From: Candidatus Gastranaerophilales bacterium | GTDB lineage: Bacteria; Cyanobacteriota; Vampirovibrionia; Gastranaerophilales; Gastranaerophilaceae | DNA length: 31,822 bases | NCBI GenBank assembly: GCA_944323945.1 | Contig: CALUUL010000021.1 | Coordinates: 1 to 31,822, forward strand | Direction of reading: 5' to 3' | In this document: positions 8,198-16,810 of the stretch, in pieces | How the letters are laid out: each line of letters begins with the position of its first letter | Numbering within the stretch: the first letter of the stretch is position 1 | Notes under the pieces: model-generated | The model's database searches: none | What the model saw: only the letters and a program-made list of their open reading frames with translations | What the model was told of the DNA's origin: nothing | Translations under genes and position numbers: made by a program

Positions 8198-11047
8198 ATG
8201 AAAATAATAAATAATTTAATAAACAAAATAAATTTTGGAAATATTTCTCCTGCGAAAACTAAACAGGAGAAGTCTACAAGCACAAATACAAATTATAATT
8301 CAACATCATTACCATCAACGTACACAACAGGTTTATCTCAAGTAAATTCAAATTTGCCTGTAGCTTACAAGAAAATTGGCGAAGTTTCTGTACCTGGGTT
8401 GAAAGAAAAAGCAACTATATTTAAACTTGCTAATGGACAAAAAGTGATAATACAACCAAAAGATGGACCAACTTTTATAAAAACAACATATAATGTCGGC
8501 TCTCTAAACGAAACAGAAGATATTAGAGGTATGAGCCACTATATAGAACATAATTTATTTAATGGTAGTAAAGATCTTGCTCCAAAAGAATATGACAAAA
8601 AGGTATCTGAACTTGGTGGTTCTACGAATGCTTCTACGAGCTTCGCTCAAACAGATTATTATTTATCATTACAATTACTTGATGAAAATTCTCTAGAAGA
8701 AGGAATAAAACTTAACGCTCTGCAAACACAATTTCCAACATTTCCTTCTGACCAGTTGGAAAAAGAAAAAGAACCTGTAAAATCTGAAATTGATATGTAC
8801 AAAGATATCCCTGATGATATAGCTACTTCTATAATGTTAAAAAATTTATTTGGAATACAAACAAATTCCACTAATTTCATTTTAGGTACAAAAGACAATA
8901 TAAATTCATTTACAAAAGATACTGTTCTTGATTATTTTAATACTTGGTATACTCCTGATAATGCAGTTACTGTCATTACTGGCGATGTTAATACAGAAGA
9001 AACTATTCAACTTGTTTCAAAATATTTTAATAAACAAAATGATTTGTCCAAAATACATCAACGTAAATATGAACCAATTAAATATAATGACAAACCTATA
9101 AGACAAGATATCGTACAACAAAATGCAACTTCTCCATCAATTAACATGGGATTTGCAATCTCTGAAGGAACGCCCAAAACTGATTTGTATAAAATTGATG
9201 CATTAATTGATATTTTATGTTCTTCTGACTCAAGATTATCGAAAGTTCTTGATAAATATGGCATACAACCTAATATATATATTGAAAATATGCAAAATAA
9301 GCCTAATGGTGCTAAAGCATTGATTTTATCGGTAAAACCTACTGAAAATCAGATTGAAGAAGTATTAAAAATTCTTTATGAAGAATTAACAAATATTGCT
9401 AATAATCCACCAACACTAAACGAATTAAATAACTACAAAAAACGTGCATTTAACGCTTTAAATAATATTTCTGAATCTTCTTGTAATTTAAACTATACTC
9501 TTACTAATATGGCAGTAAATAACGAATACAATTATTTTAATGACAAATCAAGAACTATACAAAACATTACACCTCAAGATATATCTGATACAGCTAAAAA
9601 GTTTTTAGATCTTAATAAAGTATCTATATGTATATCTCATGAAAAATCAGCAAATAATGAATCAATTAAAAATAACTATAACCTAATTTCAAATAATGCA
9701 AAAACAATCTCTTTTGGTGCATCAAAAAAACCAAAAGAAACAATTACCGAACAAATTAATAAAATAAATAAGTTTAAACTTTGGAACAACATTGAAACTA
9801 TGATGATTCCAAGTACATCAGGTACTTATTCTTCATTAATTTTAGATTTAAATACTGACGAACTAAATGAAGTTTCATCTCCTGCATTTATGATTATAAA
9901 TGAACTGCTCGATAGAGGAAGTTGCTTTAGAAATAATGATACATATAAAGCATTCTTAAACTCTAAAGATATAGGTTTGTCTTTCCACATAGGAACTGAT
10001 GGTCTTTCTGTTAGCAGCATTTTCCAAGATGAAAATACTAATGATATTTTACCTCTTATAAAAGAAATTTTAACTTATCCAAACTTTACTCAAACAGAAT
10101 TTGATAGAGCAAAACAAATTGTTCGAGATTCTATAATATCAGAAAGTGTCTCACCATATGATAAATTACAACAAGAATTATTTCCTGCAATAAAAAAATA
10201 TGCTTCAAAAGAAGAAAGATTAAAACAACTTGAAGCACTCACTCTAACTGATATACAAAATGTATACTCTAAACTTATATCAACTTCTCAAGCAAGTGCT
10301 ACAATTACTGCACCGTTTGAACAAAAACCTTATTTGAAAGATATATTCAACAATGAATTATCTATCGGATTACCTGTATTCAAACCTTTTACTAAACAAA
10401 AAGGAGACTCATATAAAATATATTCTCCAAATACAGAAGCTAAAATATTAACTGCAGTTGAAGATAATTCACAAGCTGATATCTGCCAAGCATATAAATT
10501 TAAAAAAACTAAAAATATTAATGATATAGCTAAAATAGAATTATTAAATATTATTCTTGGCGGTGGTATGTCTTCCAGATTATTTACTGACTTGAGAGAA
10601 AATAAAAAACTTGCATATTCTGTAGGTTCTGCTACTTTAAATGAAAAAGATACAGACTCTATTATTCTTCATATTGGAACTACAACTGATAGTCCAAATC
10701 CAAATGAAGGTTCTCCTGAAAATTTAACTAAAGCCTTAAATGGTTTTCAAGAAAATATTAACAAACTTAAAACAGAAAATGTTTCAGCTAAAGAACTTGA
10801 AGATGCAAAAACAAAATATAAAACACAAATACTCAACTCTTTTGAAACCAGTACAGACAAAACCAGTTCTTTTTCTGCTTCAAAATATTCTCCATACGAT
10901 ATCAACTATTGGAGCAAAATCTTTGATGCTATTGATAATGTAACTATTGACGATATCAGATCTGCTGCAAACTTTGTTTTTGCAAATCCTCCTATAACTT
11001 CTATTGTTGCAAGTCAAAATACTCTGGATTCTCTAGGTCTTAAATAA
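8198..11047 (+). CDS. M16 family (insulinase/pitrilysin-like) zinc metallopeptidase, two-half form
   Basis: A 949-aa protein with two M16 halves in one chain. The active half has the inverted zinc motif HYIEH at residues 114-118 (H114, catalytic E117, H118). The third ligand is E197 in VKSEIDM, 79 residues later, the usual spacing. The second half ends with IILGGGMSSRLFTDLRENKKLAYSV, the Arg/Tyr substrate-gripping motif of the family. M16 enzymes form a clam shell and degrade peptides or process protein ends. Unlike periplasmic family members it has no signal peptide. Its N-terminus is about 60 polar residues, including NFGNISP, and a second F-G motif (ISFGASKKP) links the halves at about 504-512. 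The ATG has no evident Shine-Dalgarno. The stop is followed by a strong hairpin. Confidence 0.92.
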   Translation: MKIINNLINKINFGNISPAKTKQEKSTSTNTNYNSTSLPSTYTTGLSQVNSNLPVAYKKIGEVSVPGLKEKATIFKLANGQKVIIQPKDGPTFIKTTYNVGSLNETEDIRGMSHYIEHNLFNGSKDLAPKEYDKKVSELGGSTNASTSFAQTDYYLSLQLLDENSLEEGIKLNALQTQFPTFPSDQLEKEKEPVKSEIDMYKDIPDDIATSIMLKNLFGIQTNSTNFILGTKDNINSFTKDTVLDYFNTWYTPDNAVTVITGDVNTEETIQLVSKYFNKQNDLSKIHQRKYEPIKYNDKPIRQDIVQQNATSPSINMGFAISEGTPKTDLYKIDALIDILCSSDSRLSKVLDKYGIQPNIYIENMQNKPNGAKALILSVKPTENQIEEVLKILYEELTNIANNPPTLNELNNYKKRAFNALNNISESSCNLNYTLTNMAVNNEYNYFNDKSRTIQNITPQDISDTAKKFLDLNKVSICISHEKSANNESIKNNYNLISNNAKTISFGASKKPKETITEQINKINKFKLWNNIETMMIPSTSGTYSSLILDLNTDELNEVSSPAFMIINELLDRGSCFRNNDTYKAFLNSKDIGLSFHIGTDGLSVSSIFQDENTNDILPLIKEILTYPNFTQTEFDRAKQIVRDSIISESVSPYDKLQQELFPAIKKYASKEERLKQLEALTLTDIQNVYSKLISTSQASATITAPFEQKPYLKDIFNNELSIGLPVFKPFTKQKGDSYKIYSPNTEAKILTAVEDNSQADICQAYKFKKTKNINDIAKIELLNIILGGGMSSRLFTDLRENKKLAYSVGSATLNEKDTDSIILHIGTTTDSPNPNEGSPENLTKALNGFQENINKLKTENVSAKELEDAKTKYKTQILNSFETSTDKTSSFSASKYSPYDINYWSKIFDAIDNVTIDDIRSAANFVFANPPITSIVASQNTLDSLGLK

Positions 11048-11062
11048 TATATTATGATAATT

Positions 11063-11095
11063 AAAAAGCAGGCATAAATAATATGCCTGCTTTTT
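11063..11095. terminator. bidirectional terminator between M16 peptidase and ftsZ
   Basis: AAAAAGCAGGCAT (11063-11075), a 7-nt loop, and ATGCCTGCTTTTT (11083-11095) form a perfect 13-bp hairpin with A/T runs at both ends. It serves the convergent M16 gene and ftsZ. Confidence 0.9.
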
Positions 11096-11114
11096 ATACA
11101 ATATGCTTACCTGA

Positions 11115-12272
11115 TTACTTCTTTAAAAATTCAGGTATATCTAAAATATTATTAGCAAAATCATTTGCAGCTTTTGTTATTTTTGGAGAAGAACTGCTAC
11201 CAAATAAATCCATTGCTCCTAATGTTTTTTCTTCTTGCTCTTGAGCAAATTTATCTACTTGATTTTTTTTCAACTCAAATCCTGTAGCTATAACTGTAAT
11301 TTGAATTTCACCTTGGATTCTGTCATCAATTACAGCTCCAAAATGTACAGTAGCATCTTCTGAAACTGCATCATGTATAACTTGAGCAGCATCAGTAACT
11401 TCATACAATGTCATATCCGGACCACCTGTTACATTCATAATGATGCCTGATGCTCCATTGATTGAAGTTTCAAGTAATGGTGAATTAATAGCTGATTTAG
11501 CAGCTTCTAATGCTCTTCCTTCACCTGTACCACGACCAATACCCATTAATGCTGAGCCTGATGATTCCATTACACTTCTAACATCTGCAAAGTCTACATT
11601 TATCATACCTGGAACAGTTATAATATCTGAAATACCTTGAACACCTCTTAAGAGAACTTCATCTACAACTTGGAATGCTTCTCTCATTGTTGTTCTGCGA
11701 TCTACTACTTCTAATAATTTATCATTAGGAATAACAATCAAGGCATCTACTGTTTCTTTTAATTTTTCAAGACCTTGAAGTGCTTGATTCATTCTTTTCT
11801 TACCTTCAAAGCTAAACGGTTTTGTAACAACACCAATAGTTAATGCACCTAATTCTTTTGCTATTCTTGCTACGACAGGAGCTGCACCAGTACCTGTACC
11901 TCCACCCATTCCTGCTGTAACAAATACCATATCTGCTTTACCAATTGCATTCACAATTTCATCTCTTGTTTCTTCTGCAGATTTTTCACCTTTTTCAGGA
12001 TTTCCACCTGCACCCAAACCATTCGTTAATTTGCTTCCTATTCTTATCTTATTTTCAGCCAAAGACATTTCTAAAACCTGAACATCTGTATTCATTGCCC
12101 AAAATTCTACACCGCCAAGACCTGCTTTTATCATTCGGTTTACAGCATTTCCGCCTCCACCACCTACACCGATTACTTTTATATCTGCAGGTGTTCCACC
12201 TGTATATGATGTAGTTGTATTATTATTGCTTGTTTCTTTTTTGCCAAAAATGTCCGGAACAAAATTTTCCAC
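11115..12272 (-). CDS. ftsZ: cell division protein FtsZ
   Basis: FtsZ is the tubulin-like GTPase that forms the division ring. The 385 residues include a short variable N-terminus and [17 protein letters not shown] (31-47). They also include the GTP signature GGGTGTGA (123-130), a T7 loop with NVDFADVR, and the C-terminal peptide DIPEFLKK that binds membrane tethers. The segment [10 protein letters not shown] (54-63) is of the cyanobacterial type. The start is GTG at 12272 with a GAGGG site about 8 nt upstream. The left boundary of the duplicated cassette (12380) falls about 100 bp upstream of ftsZ, so the ftsZ promoter may be close to or inside sequence shared with the cassette. The usual ftsQA neighbours are absent from this window. 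Confidence 0.98.
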   Translation of the reverse strand: MENFVPDIFGKKETSNNNTTTSYTGGTPADIKVIGVGGGGGNAVNRMIKAGLGGVEFWAMNTDVQVLEMSLAENKIRIGSKLTNGLGAGGNPEKGEKSAEETRDEIVNAIGKADMVFVTAGMGGGTGTGAAPVVARIAKELGALTIGVVTKPFSFEGKKRMNQALQGLEKLKETVDALIVIPNDKLLEVVDRRTTMREAFQVVDEVLLRGVQGISDIITVPGMINVDFADVRSVMESSGSALMGIGRGTGEGRALEAAKSAINSPLLETSINGASGIIMNVTGGPDMTLYEVTDAAQVIHDAVSEDATVHFGAVIDDRIQGEIQITVIATGFELKKNQVDKFAQEQEEKTLGAMDLFGSSSSPKITKAANDFANNILDIPEFLKK

Positions 12273-12428
12273 TTATGCGCCCTCTTTTTATTGTATTACT
12301 TATTGTTTGCTCGACTTCCACTGTTTACATGGCTTACATCGTACATTAACTATTAACATAGTATTGTAAATCATATAAATAGTAAAGAAAAAAACCTCAA
12401 AATTTTAATATATGTTTATGTTTTATTT

Positions 12429-12974
12429 TTATATTTCTTTATTTGCTTTACCAAGTATATTTGCTGCATCCGTAAGATTCTTTGCAATGTCACGATATAC
12501 CAATGTTTCTTCTCCATATGGAACAGCTGAATTTAATAATTCATCCACATTCTCACTTATATCACTCAGTTTTTCCACTGTCTTTTGTATTTTTTGCTGT
12601 TTCCTTTTTAGAAAAAAATAATTAAACAATGGAGTTGATATAAAAAAATGCTCAACAGCTTTTTTTAAATTATTTTTTTTCTGACTATTTTCTTCCAAAA
12701 TAAAAAAATTATCGGCTTTATTTTTTGTTGTTTCATCCATAATAACTTCATCCGGAAGATAATCTGTATCCATTGTATTTAATCTTTTACTTTTCCTTTT
12801 TTTTCTTATTGGAATACTAACATTTTTCTTATTTTGCATTGCCACGAATTCAGGTGAAAAAATATTGGATTGGTACAAATATTTTTCACCATCTATTGCC
12901 ATATTTATTGTATTTTCGGTGTTTTTAGGGTAAAAATTAACCGGTTGATTTATACTATTACCTGATATTTCCAT
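12429..12974 (-). CDS. cassette protein of unknown function, copy A
   Basis: A 181-aa protein, not recognised. The N-terminus is polar (MEISGNSINQPVNFYPKN). It is followed by a strongly basic patch IRKKRKSKRLN at about 56-66, an acidic stretch, and a helical, partly coiled-coil C-terminal half (KIQKTVEKLSDISENVDELL). There is no signal peptide. The short FFISTPLFNYFFLK at about 109-122 is hydrophobic but marginal for a membrane span. The ATG at 12974 has an AAGGAAAG site and lies 15 bp after the radical SAM gene, so it is the last gene of the cassette. The basic patch and helices could suit a partner-binding or peptide-carrier role, but that is a guess. Confidence 0.72.
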   Translation of the reverse strand: MEISGNSINQPVNFYPKNTENTINMAIDGEKYLYQSNIFSPEFVAMQNKKNVSIPIRKKRKSKRLNTMDTDYLPDEVIMDETTKNKADNFFILEENSQKKNNLKKAVEHFFISTPLFNYFFLKRKQQKIQKTVEKLSDISENVDELLNSAVPYGEETLVYRDIAKNLTDAANILGKANKEI

Positions 12975-12989
12975 ACAACTTTCCTTATT

Positions 12990-14822
12990 CTATATTATAC
13001 TATGTATGGATTTTTTATTACCCTTTATATATATGAAATACAATTTGTTTAGCTCACGCTGATAATAAATATCTAATAGTTTTTTTAAGTATCGATTTGT
13101 ATGTTTATTATAGTAATAATATAATAAATAATTAATTATCTTGAATCTTAATCTTCCATATTTAGATACATAAATGGTTGGATATTGAACAAGTAAAAAA
13201 CTATAATCCGGCATAGTTTTTGTCTTTTGTTTTATTCTATATGCCAATATTTCCTTATATCTTTTATACTCCTCAGAATAATTTATTTGTTTTTTGTAAT
13301 ATCCATAGTTCTTTGTTAGAACTGAAATGTTATTTAATAATACATTTTTTATAGGTTCTATTCCATCAATATATTTATAATTTCTTTTAACAAAATTATA
13401 ATTTTCCTCTAACTCCGAAGTTGTTTCTGTTGGATGACCTAATATTAAATAAACAAAATTACAAATACCCGCTTTATGAGAATACTTTAATACATTTTCC
13501 GCATTCTCTATCTTTATTCCCTTGTTAATATACTCTAATACTCTTGGTGATGCACTATCTAATCCCCAGAATATCTGCATGCATCCAGATCTTTTAAGTT
13601 TCTTTAATAATTCATATGTATATTCTTCCTCGAACCTTGCAAAAAAGTTATATTTTATATCTAATTTCTTCTCTATAAGAATATCTGCTACTTTTTCTAT
13701 ATATTGAGGAGGCATTGCATTATCCCAAAATGCAAAATACTTAGTATTATACTTCTTTGATAAATATTCAATTTCATCAGTAAAACGTTCCACACTCAGT
13801 AAAATATATGGTTCTTTAATCCCTGAACAAGAACAAAATATACACTTACCCCAATAACAACTATATGTTGTTGTTGCTCTAACTGGAAGTACTAACTCTG
13901 GCAAAAAATAATCTTCTCTCTTGTATCCTTTAAATGATTGATACGGAAGTTCTTTAATATTATTTGGTTTACAATTCAGTTTATATTGTAATTTACCATC
14001 TTCATAACTTACTAAATTTCTTACTTCTTTTAATTCTAGTACTCCTCTTTGGTAATTCACTAGATCTAATACTGTACCGGTACTATCTCCTATTGATATC
14101 GAATCAAAAAATATTCCAAAGAAATCTCTTAAATTTATTATTCTTTTATAATATGATTCAAAATAATTTCCACCAATATTTATATGTATATTTTTGTCTT
14201 TCTGTTTTATTAAATAGCCTAAAAATAATCCTGACAACACATCTAATTCTACTGTTATTTGTATTCCTATTATATTCGGTTTACTTTTTATAATTTCGTC
14301 TACTTTTTTTTCGTAAAACTTCTTTAAATTATTCATCGGACTATTAAATATATATAATATTGATTCTATATCAACTCTAAAATCTACTTCTGAAGAAAAA
14401 ATGTGTGAGCAACAAGACAAGAAATCCAATCTCCTAATATAGGAATTTAAAGAAGAAAAATAATTTAGATATATATAGTTATAATATTCTTTTAACGGCA
14501 ATTTTAAATAACCAGGTATTTTTTTTACACTATTTTTAAGCCACTTTAAATTTTTCAAATCATATCGTTCTTTCATAAAAACAAAAGCAGATTGAAAATA
14601 TTCCGGATAACTAAGATATTTCTCTCTATTTAAAAAATCATAAAGATCTTTTATATATTTTATGAATTCTTCTATATCTAAACTTCTTAAATATTCACCA
14701 TTTAAGTTTAGATATTCACTTTCTATTCCATTTTTTTCCAAAATACCTATCAACGAAGGAATTCCTGGTAAAGGCATTACATCAGGTCTACTTACTACAG
14801 GACTTATAAATAAATACTTCAT
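12990..14822 (-). CDS. B12-binding-type radical SAM enzyme, copy A
   Basis: A 610-aa enzyme. Residues about 180-260 (numbered from ATG 14822) look like the Rossmann-type cobalamin-binding domain that precedes many radical SAM cores (PNIIGIQIT... INIGGNYF), though without a DxHxxG motif. The core starts with CYWGKCIFCSC at about 322-332. Its cysteine spacing, CxxxxCxxC, is seen in several B12 radical SAM and RiPP-maturation enzymes and should hold the 4Fe-4S cluster that cleaves SAM. FWDNAMPP and QIFWGLDSASPRVLEYINKG continue the barrel. Cobalamin-dependent members often C-methylate unactivated carbons. I chose ATG 14822, 1 nt after the ATP-grasp stop (TGATATG), with AGGTGAG as its ribosome site; a GTG at 14831 lies inside that site. 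Confidence 0.85.
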   Translation of the reverse strand: MKYLFISPVVSRPDVMPLPGIPSLIGILEKNGIESEYLNLNGEYLRSLDIEEFIKYIKDLYDFLNREKYLSYPEYFQSAFVFMKERYDLKNLKWLKNSVKKIPGYLKLPLKEYYNYIYLNYFSSLNSYIRRLDFLSCCSHIFSSEVDFRVDIESILYIFNSPMNNLKKFYEKKVDEIIKSKPNIIGIQITVELDVLSGLFLGYLIKQKDKNIHINIGGNYFESYYKRIINLRDFFGIFFDSISIGDSTGTVLDLVNYQRGVLELKEVRNLVSYEDGKLQYKLNCKPNNIKELPYQSFKGYKREDYFLPELVLPVRATTTYSCYWGKCIFCSCSGIKEPYILLSVERFTDEIEYLSKKYNTKYFAFWDNAMPPQYIEKVADILIEKKLDIKYNFFARFEEEYTYELLKKLKRSGCMQIFWGLDSASPRVLEYINKGIKIENAENVLKYSHKAGICNFVYLILGHPTETTSELEENYNFVKRNYKYIDGIEPIKNVLLNNISVLTKNYGYYKKQINYSEEYKRYKEILAYRIKQKTKTMPDYSFLLVQYPTIYVSKYGRLRFKIINYLLYYYYNKHTNRYLKKLLDIYYQRELNKLYFIYIKGNKKSIHSII

Positions 14823-14823
14823 A

Positions 14824-16083
14824 TCACTCACCTATGTCCGTTCTGTAATATAGATTCTTATCTGTCAAACTCTCTAAACAACTATATATTTTTTCAAATG
14901 GTTCTTTTTTATCATTGTTTACTATCGATAATACTTTCATATATGGATGTATTTTGGCTCTGCTCTTTTTATCTATTTCCAATATATAATTATTTATTAT
15001 TAAACTACCTTGATCACTTAAAAATTTTGATGGTATTTTTACTTCTTTTATTACTTTATCCGCTCTCCCTCGATTTATGTAATCCTTATGAAATACATTT
15101 ACACAGCCCGTTTTCCCTTCTTTATACTTTATTTCAACCTCTGAAAGTCGCCCGTTTGCTACTTCGTATAATAAATTTAGTATATCTATTTCCATATGCT
15201 CCAATAACACCTCAAACTCAGGTGTACAAGGACGCATATTAAACTCTAAATTATATATCTCTTCTTCCGTAAATATTAAATCTGATGCAAATACTCCTGT
15301 AAAATTAGGTCTTACTTTCTTAAATACTTTCTCTAACTGTTTTACATATCCTGCTATAAGCTCTCTCTTTTTCTCTGACAACTCTACTGGCGTATAACTC
15401 CCCATTGAACCTGTATTTATTCCTTCGTTATTATTCTTTAACCGCTTGTAATCTCGAACAGGATTTAATGGCACCAGCTCTTTCCCATCCCATATTGTAT
15501 GTAGTGTTACTTCCTCCCCTTCTATATACCTTTCCGCTATAAAAAAACTATTCTCTTTTAATAACTTTTTCCCTATTTCTATACTTTCTTTTTCTGTTCG
15601 ACAAATATAACTGCCAAATCCAGCCCTTTGACTATTATCTTTTAATACTATTGGATACCCATATTCCTTTATTAACAATTTTAATTCCTTTAATGAATAT
15701 ATTACTCTATATTCTGAACACGGTATATTGTATTCTTGCATAAATCTTTTGCCATATAACTTAGACTCTTCTAACTGCATCCAATATCTTGTTACTCCTA
15801 TTGTCGGAATCTTTAAGTTATATTTGCAAAAATTTACAAGACCTTTATTACATAGATCGTTTAATGTTACAACGACAAGATTAATGTTATTATTCGCTAT
15901 TATCTTTTTACAATCAGCTAATGTTTCAATTTCTACATATTTTACTATGCTATCATTTTTATGGTAGTATTTTTCTGGCTCATAAACAAAAATTTTACCA
16001 CAACTACTTATCTCTCTGATTCTTCTTATCAAAATATCAGAAAATGATTTATTCGCAAATAACAATATATTATATTTTTGCAT
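14824..16083 (-). CDS. PurD-like ATP-grasp ligase, copy A
   Basis: A 419-aa ATP-grasp protein with the length and layout of phosphoribosylamine-glycine ligase (PurD): an N-terminal Rossmann-like part, LEESKLYGKRFM at 104-115, and ATP-binding YPIVLKDNSQRAGFGSY at about 143-159. These are followed by ERYIEGEEVTLH at 184-195, NTGSMGSYTP at 223-232 (PurD has NTGGMGAYSP), EFNMRPCTPEFE at 280-291 with metal ligands, and a C-terminal domain. The changed signature and context argue against purine synthesis. ATP-grasp enzymes activate a carboxylate as acyl phosphate and join it to an amine, so a peptide or amino acid ligase acting on the 58-aa peptide is plausible. It starts 3 nt after that peptide's stop with no ribosome site of its own, implying coupling. 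Confidence 0.85.
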   Translation of the reverse strand: MQKYNILLFANKSFSDILIRRIREISSCGKIFVYEPEKYYHKNDSIVKYVEIETLADCKKIIANNNINLVVVTLNDLCNKGLVNFCKYNLKIPTIGVTRYWMQLEESKLYGKRFMQEYNIPCSEYRVIYSLKELKLLIKEYGYPIVLKDNSQRAGFGSYICRTEKESIEIGKKLLKENSFFIAERYIEGEEVTLHTIWDGKELVPLNPVRDYKRLKNNNEGINTGSMGSYTPVELSEKKRELIAGYVKQLEKVFKKVRPNFTGVFASDLIFTEEEIYNLEFNMRPCTPEFEVLLEHMEIDILNLLYEVANGRLSEVEIKYKEGKTGCVNVFHKDYINRGRADKVIKEVKIPSKFLSDQGSLIINNYILEIDKKSRAKIHPYMKVLSIVNNDKKEPFEKIYSCLESLTDKNLYYRTDIGE

Positions 16084-16086
16084 TTC

Positions 16087-16263
16087 TTATTTGAATGAAG
16101 CCATAGGCAGACTACTTACAGAAAGCTTAACCCCATCTATAAATGCTTCATCATCAAATTCACTTATCTCATTTTCTTGTGTAGCATCCGTAAATAAATC
16201 CTGTTCTGATGAAGAATTATTATCATTTGATTTACCAAAAAGGCCTTTAAAAAAGTTTTTCAT
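16087..16263 (-). CDS. 58-aa putative RiPP precursor peptide
   Basis: A short ORF with ATG at 16263 and an excellent AGGAGA ribosome site. It encodes 58 residues and ends with TAA 3 nt before the ATP-grasp start. It opens with MKNFFKGLFGK (amphipathic, basic). A Ser/Asn-rich and acidic middle follows (residues 13-43, including SEFDDEAF), and it ends GVKLSVSSLPMASFK. An acidic leader followed by a short tail rich in Ser, Ala and aliphatic residues, directly upstream of ATP-grasp and radical SAM genes, is the usual layout of a ribosomally made, enzyme-modified peptide precursor. The tail has no cysteine. No second copy precedes the other cassette. It could also be a small regulatory or carrier protein. 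Confidence 0.72.
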   Translation of the reverse strand: MKNFFKGLFGKSNDNNSSSEQDLFTDATQENEISEFDDEAFIDGVKLSVSSLPMASFK

Positions 16264-16308
16264 TATATTCTCCTATTTTTAATAGATAACTATACAATAA
16301 AACTTCTC

Positions 16309-16342
16309 TATAGTATATTACTCATATTTACTATATCGACAA
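16309..16342 (-). promoter_or_regulatory. candidate promoter and operator-like palindrome upstream of the 58-aa gene
   Basis: On the minus strand TTGTCG (16337-16342) is followed by TAATAT (16315-16320, 16-bp spacer) and TATACT (16312-16317, 19-bp spacer); the leader to the ATG is about 40-50 nt. The inverted repeat TATAGTA / TACTATA (16309-16315 and 16329-16335) overlaps the -10 region, where a repressor could bind. AT-richness makes chance matches likely. Confidence 0.35.
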
Positions 16343-16559
16343 AAAATATTACAACTTTAACTTTTTTAAAAAAGATTAAAATAATATATCCTTATTTATT
16401 ATACTATTTATTAGAAAAACAGTAAATGCTTTTTTAAATTACATAAAATTTATTTTACAATTTTTATTCATATTTATGCACTCAAAATACTTATTAAAAT
16501 AATTAATATTTAAGAAAGCATAAATTAAAAACATTTTAAATAATAAATAAAATACCATT
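16343..16559. other. AT-rich gap between the 58-aa gene and the TupA-like stub
   Basis: I see no ORF above about 15 codons on the minus strand with a ribosome site, and no second precursor. A near-palindrome, CTTTTTTAAAAAAG, lies at about 16357-16370. Otherwise there is only low-complexity A/T sequence. Confidence 0.5.
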
Positions 16560-16762
16560 TTATACTGGTAACTTCAAAAACTTTCCTATTTGAAAATCAT
16601 ATTTTTTATCTAAAAATGGAATCATTGCTGAATATGGAGTAAAGGTCATTTCCAAAACTACTGTTTTATTACTACTCCTTAGAAAATCTATACGAACATA
16701 ACTAAATCCCTGTGATAATATTTTCGAAATTTCCAACATTTTTTCCAGTATTACTGGTTTTT
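16560..16762 (-). pseudogene. 3' stub of a TupA-like ATP-grasp gene
   Basis: Read on the minus strand this gives about 66 residues from KKPVILEKMLEISKIL to FLKLPV and a TAA stop. It is nearly the same as the last 66 residues of the intact gene at 20665-21549, though the nucleotide sequence differs at roughly one base in ten and the last residues differ (FQIGKFLKLPV against FELGMLLKLPV). The 5' part is missing: homology stops exactly at the left edge of the second 3.7-kb repeat. It is therefore a gene broken by the rearrangement that made the duplication, and a paralogue or allele of the intact gene rather than a fresh copy. Confidence 0.88.
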
Positions 16763-16810
16763 TAGTAAAGAAAAAACCTCAAAATTTTAATATATGTTTA
16801 TGTTTTATTT

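Larger units (their letters stand above)
12380..16086. repeat. 3.7-kb direct repeat, copy A (ftsZ-proximal)
   Basis: This segment is repeated at 16763-20468 in the same orientation. After the left-end A-run the offset is constant at 4382 bp. The three encoded proteins are identical. I noticed two differences: a 7-A against 6-A run near the left edge, and T at 16021 against C at 20403, silent in the ATP-grasp gene. Sequence diverges abruptly on both sides. No inverted repeats, transposase or target duplications flank it. Confidence 0.95.

Noticed and set aside
16091..16282. 63-codon plus-strand ORF in the gap upstream of cassette copy A
   Set aside because: It is the shadow of the 58-aa minus-strand gene, which has the strong ribosome site and the operon position.
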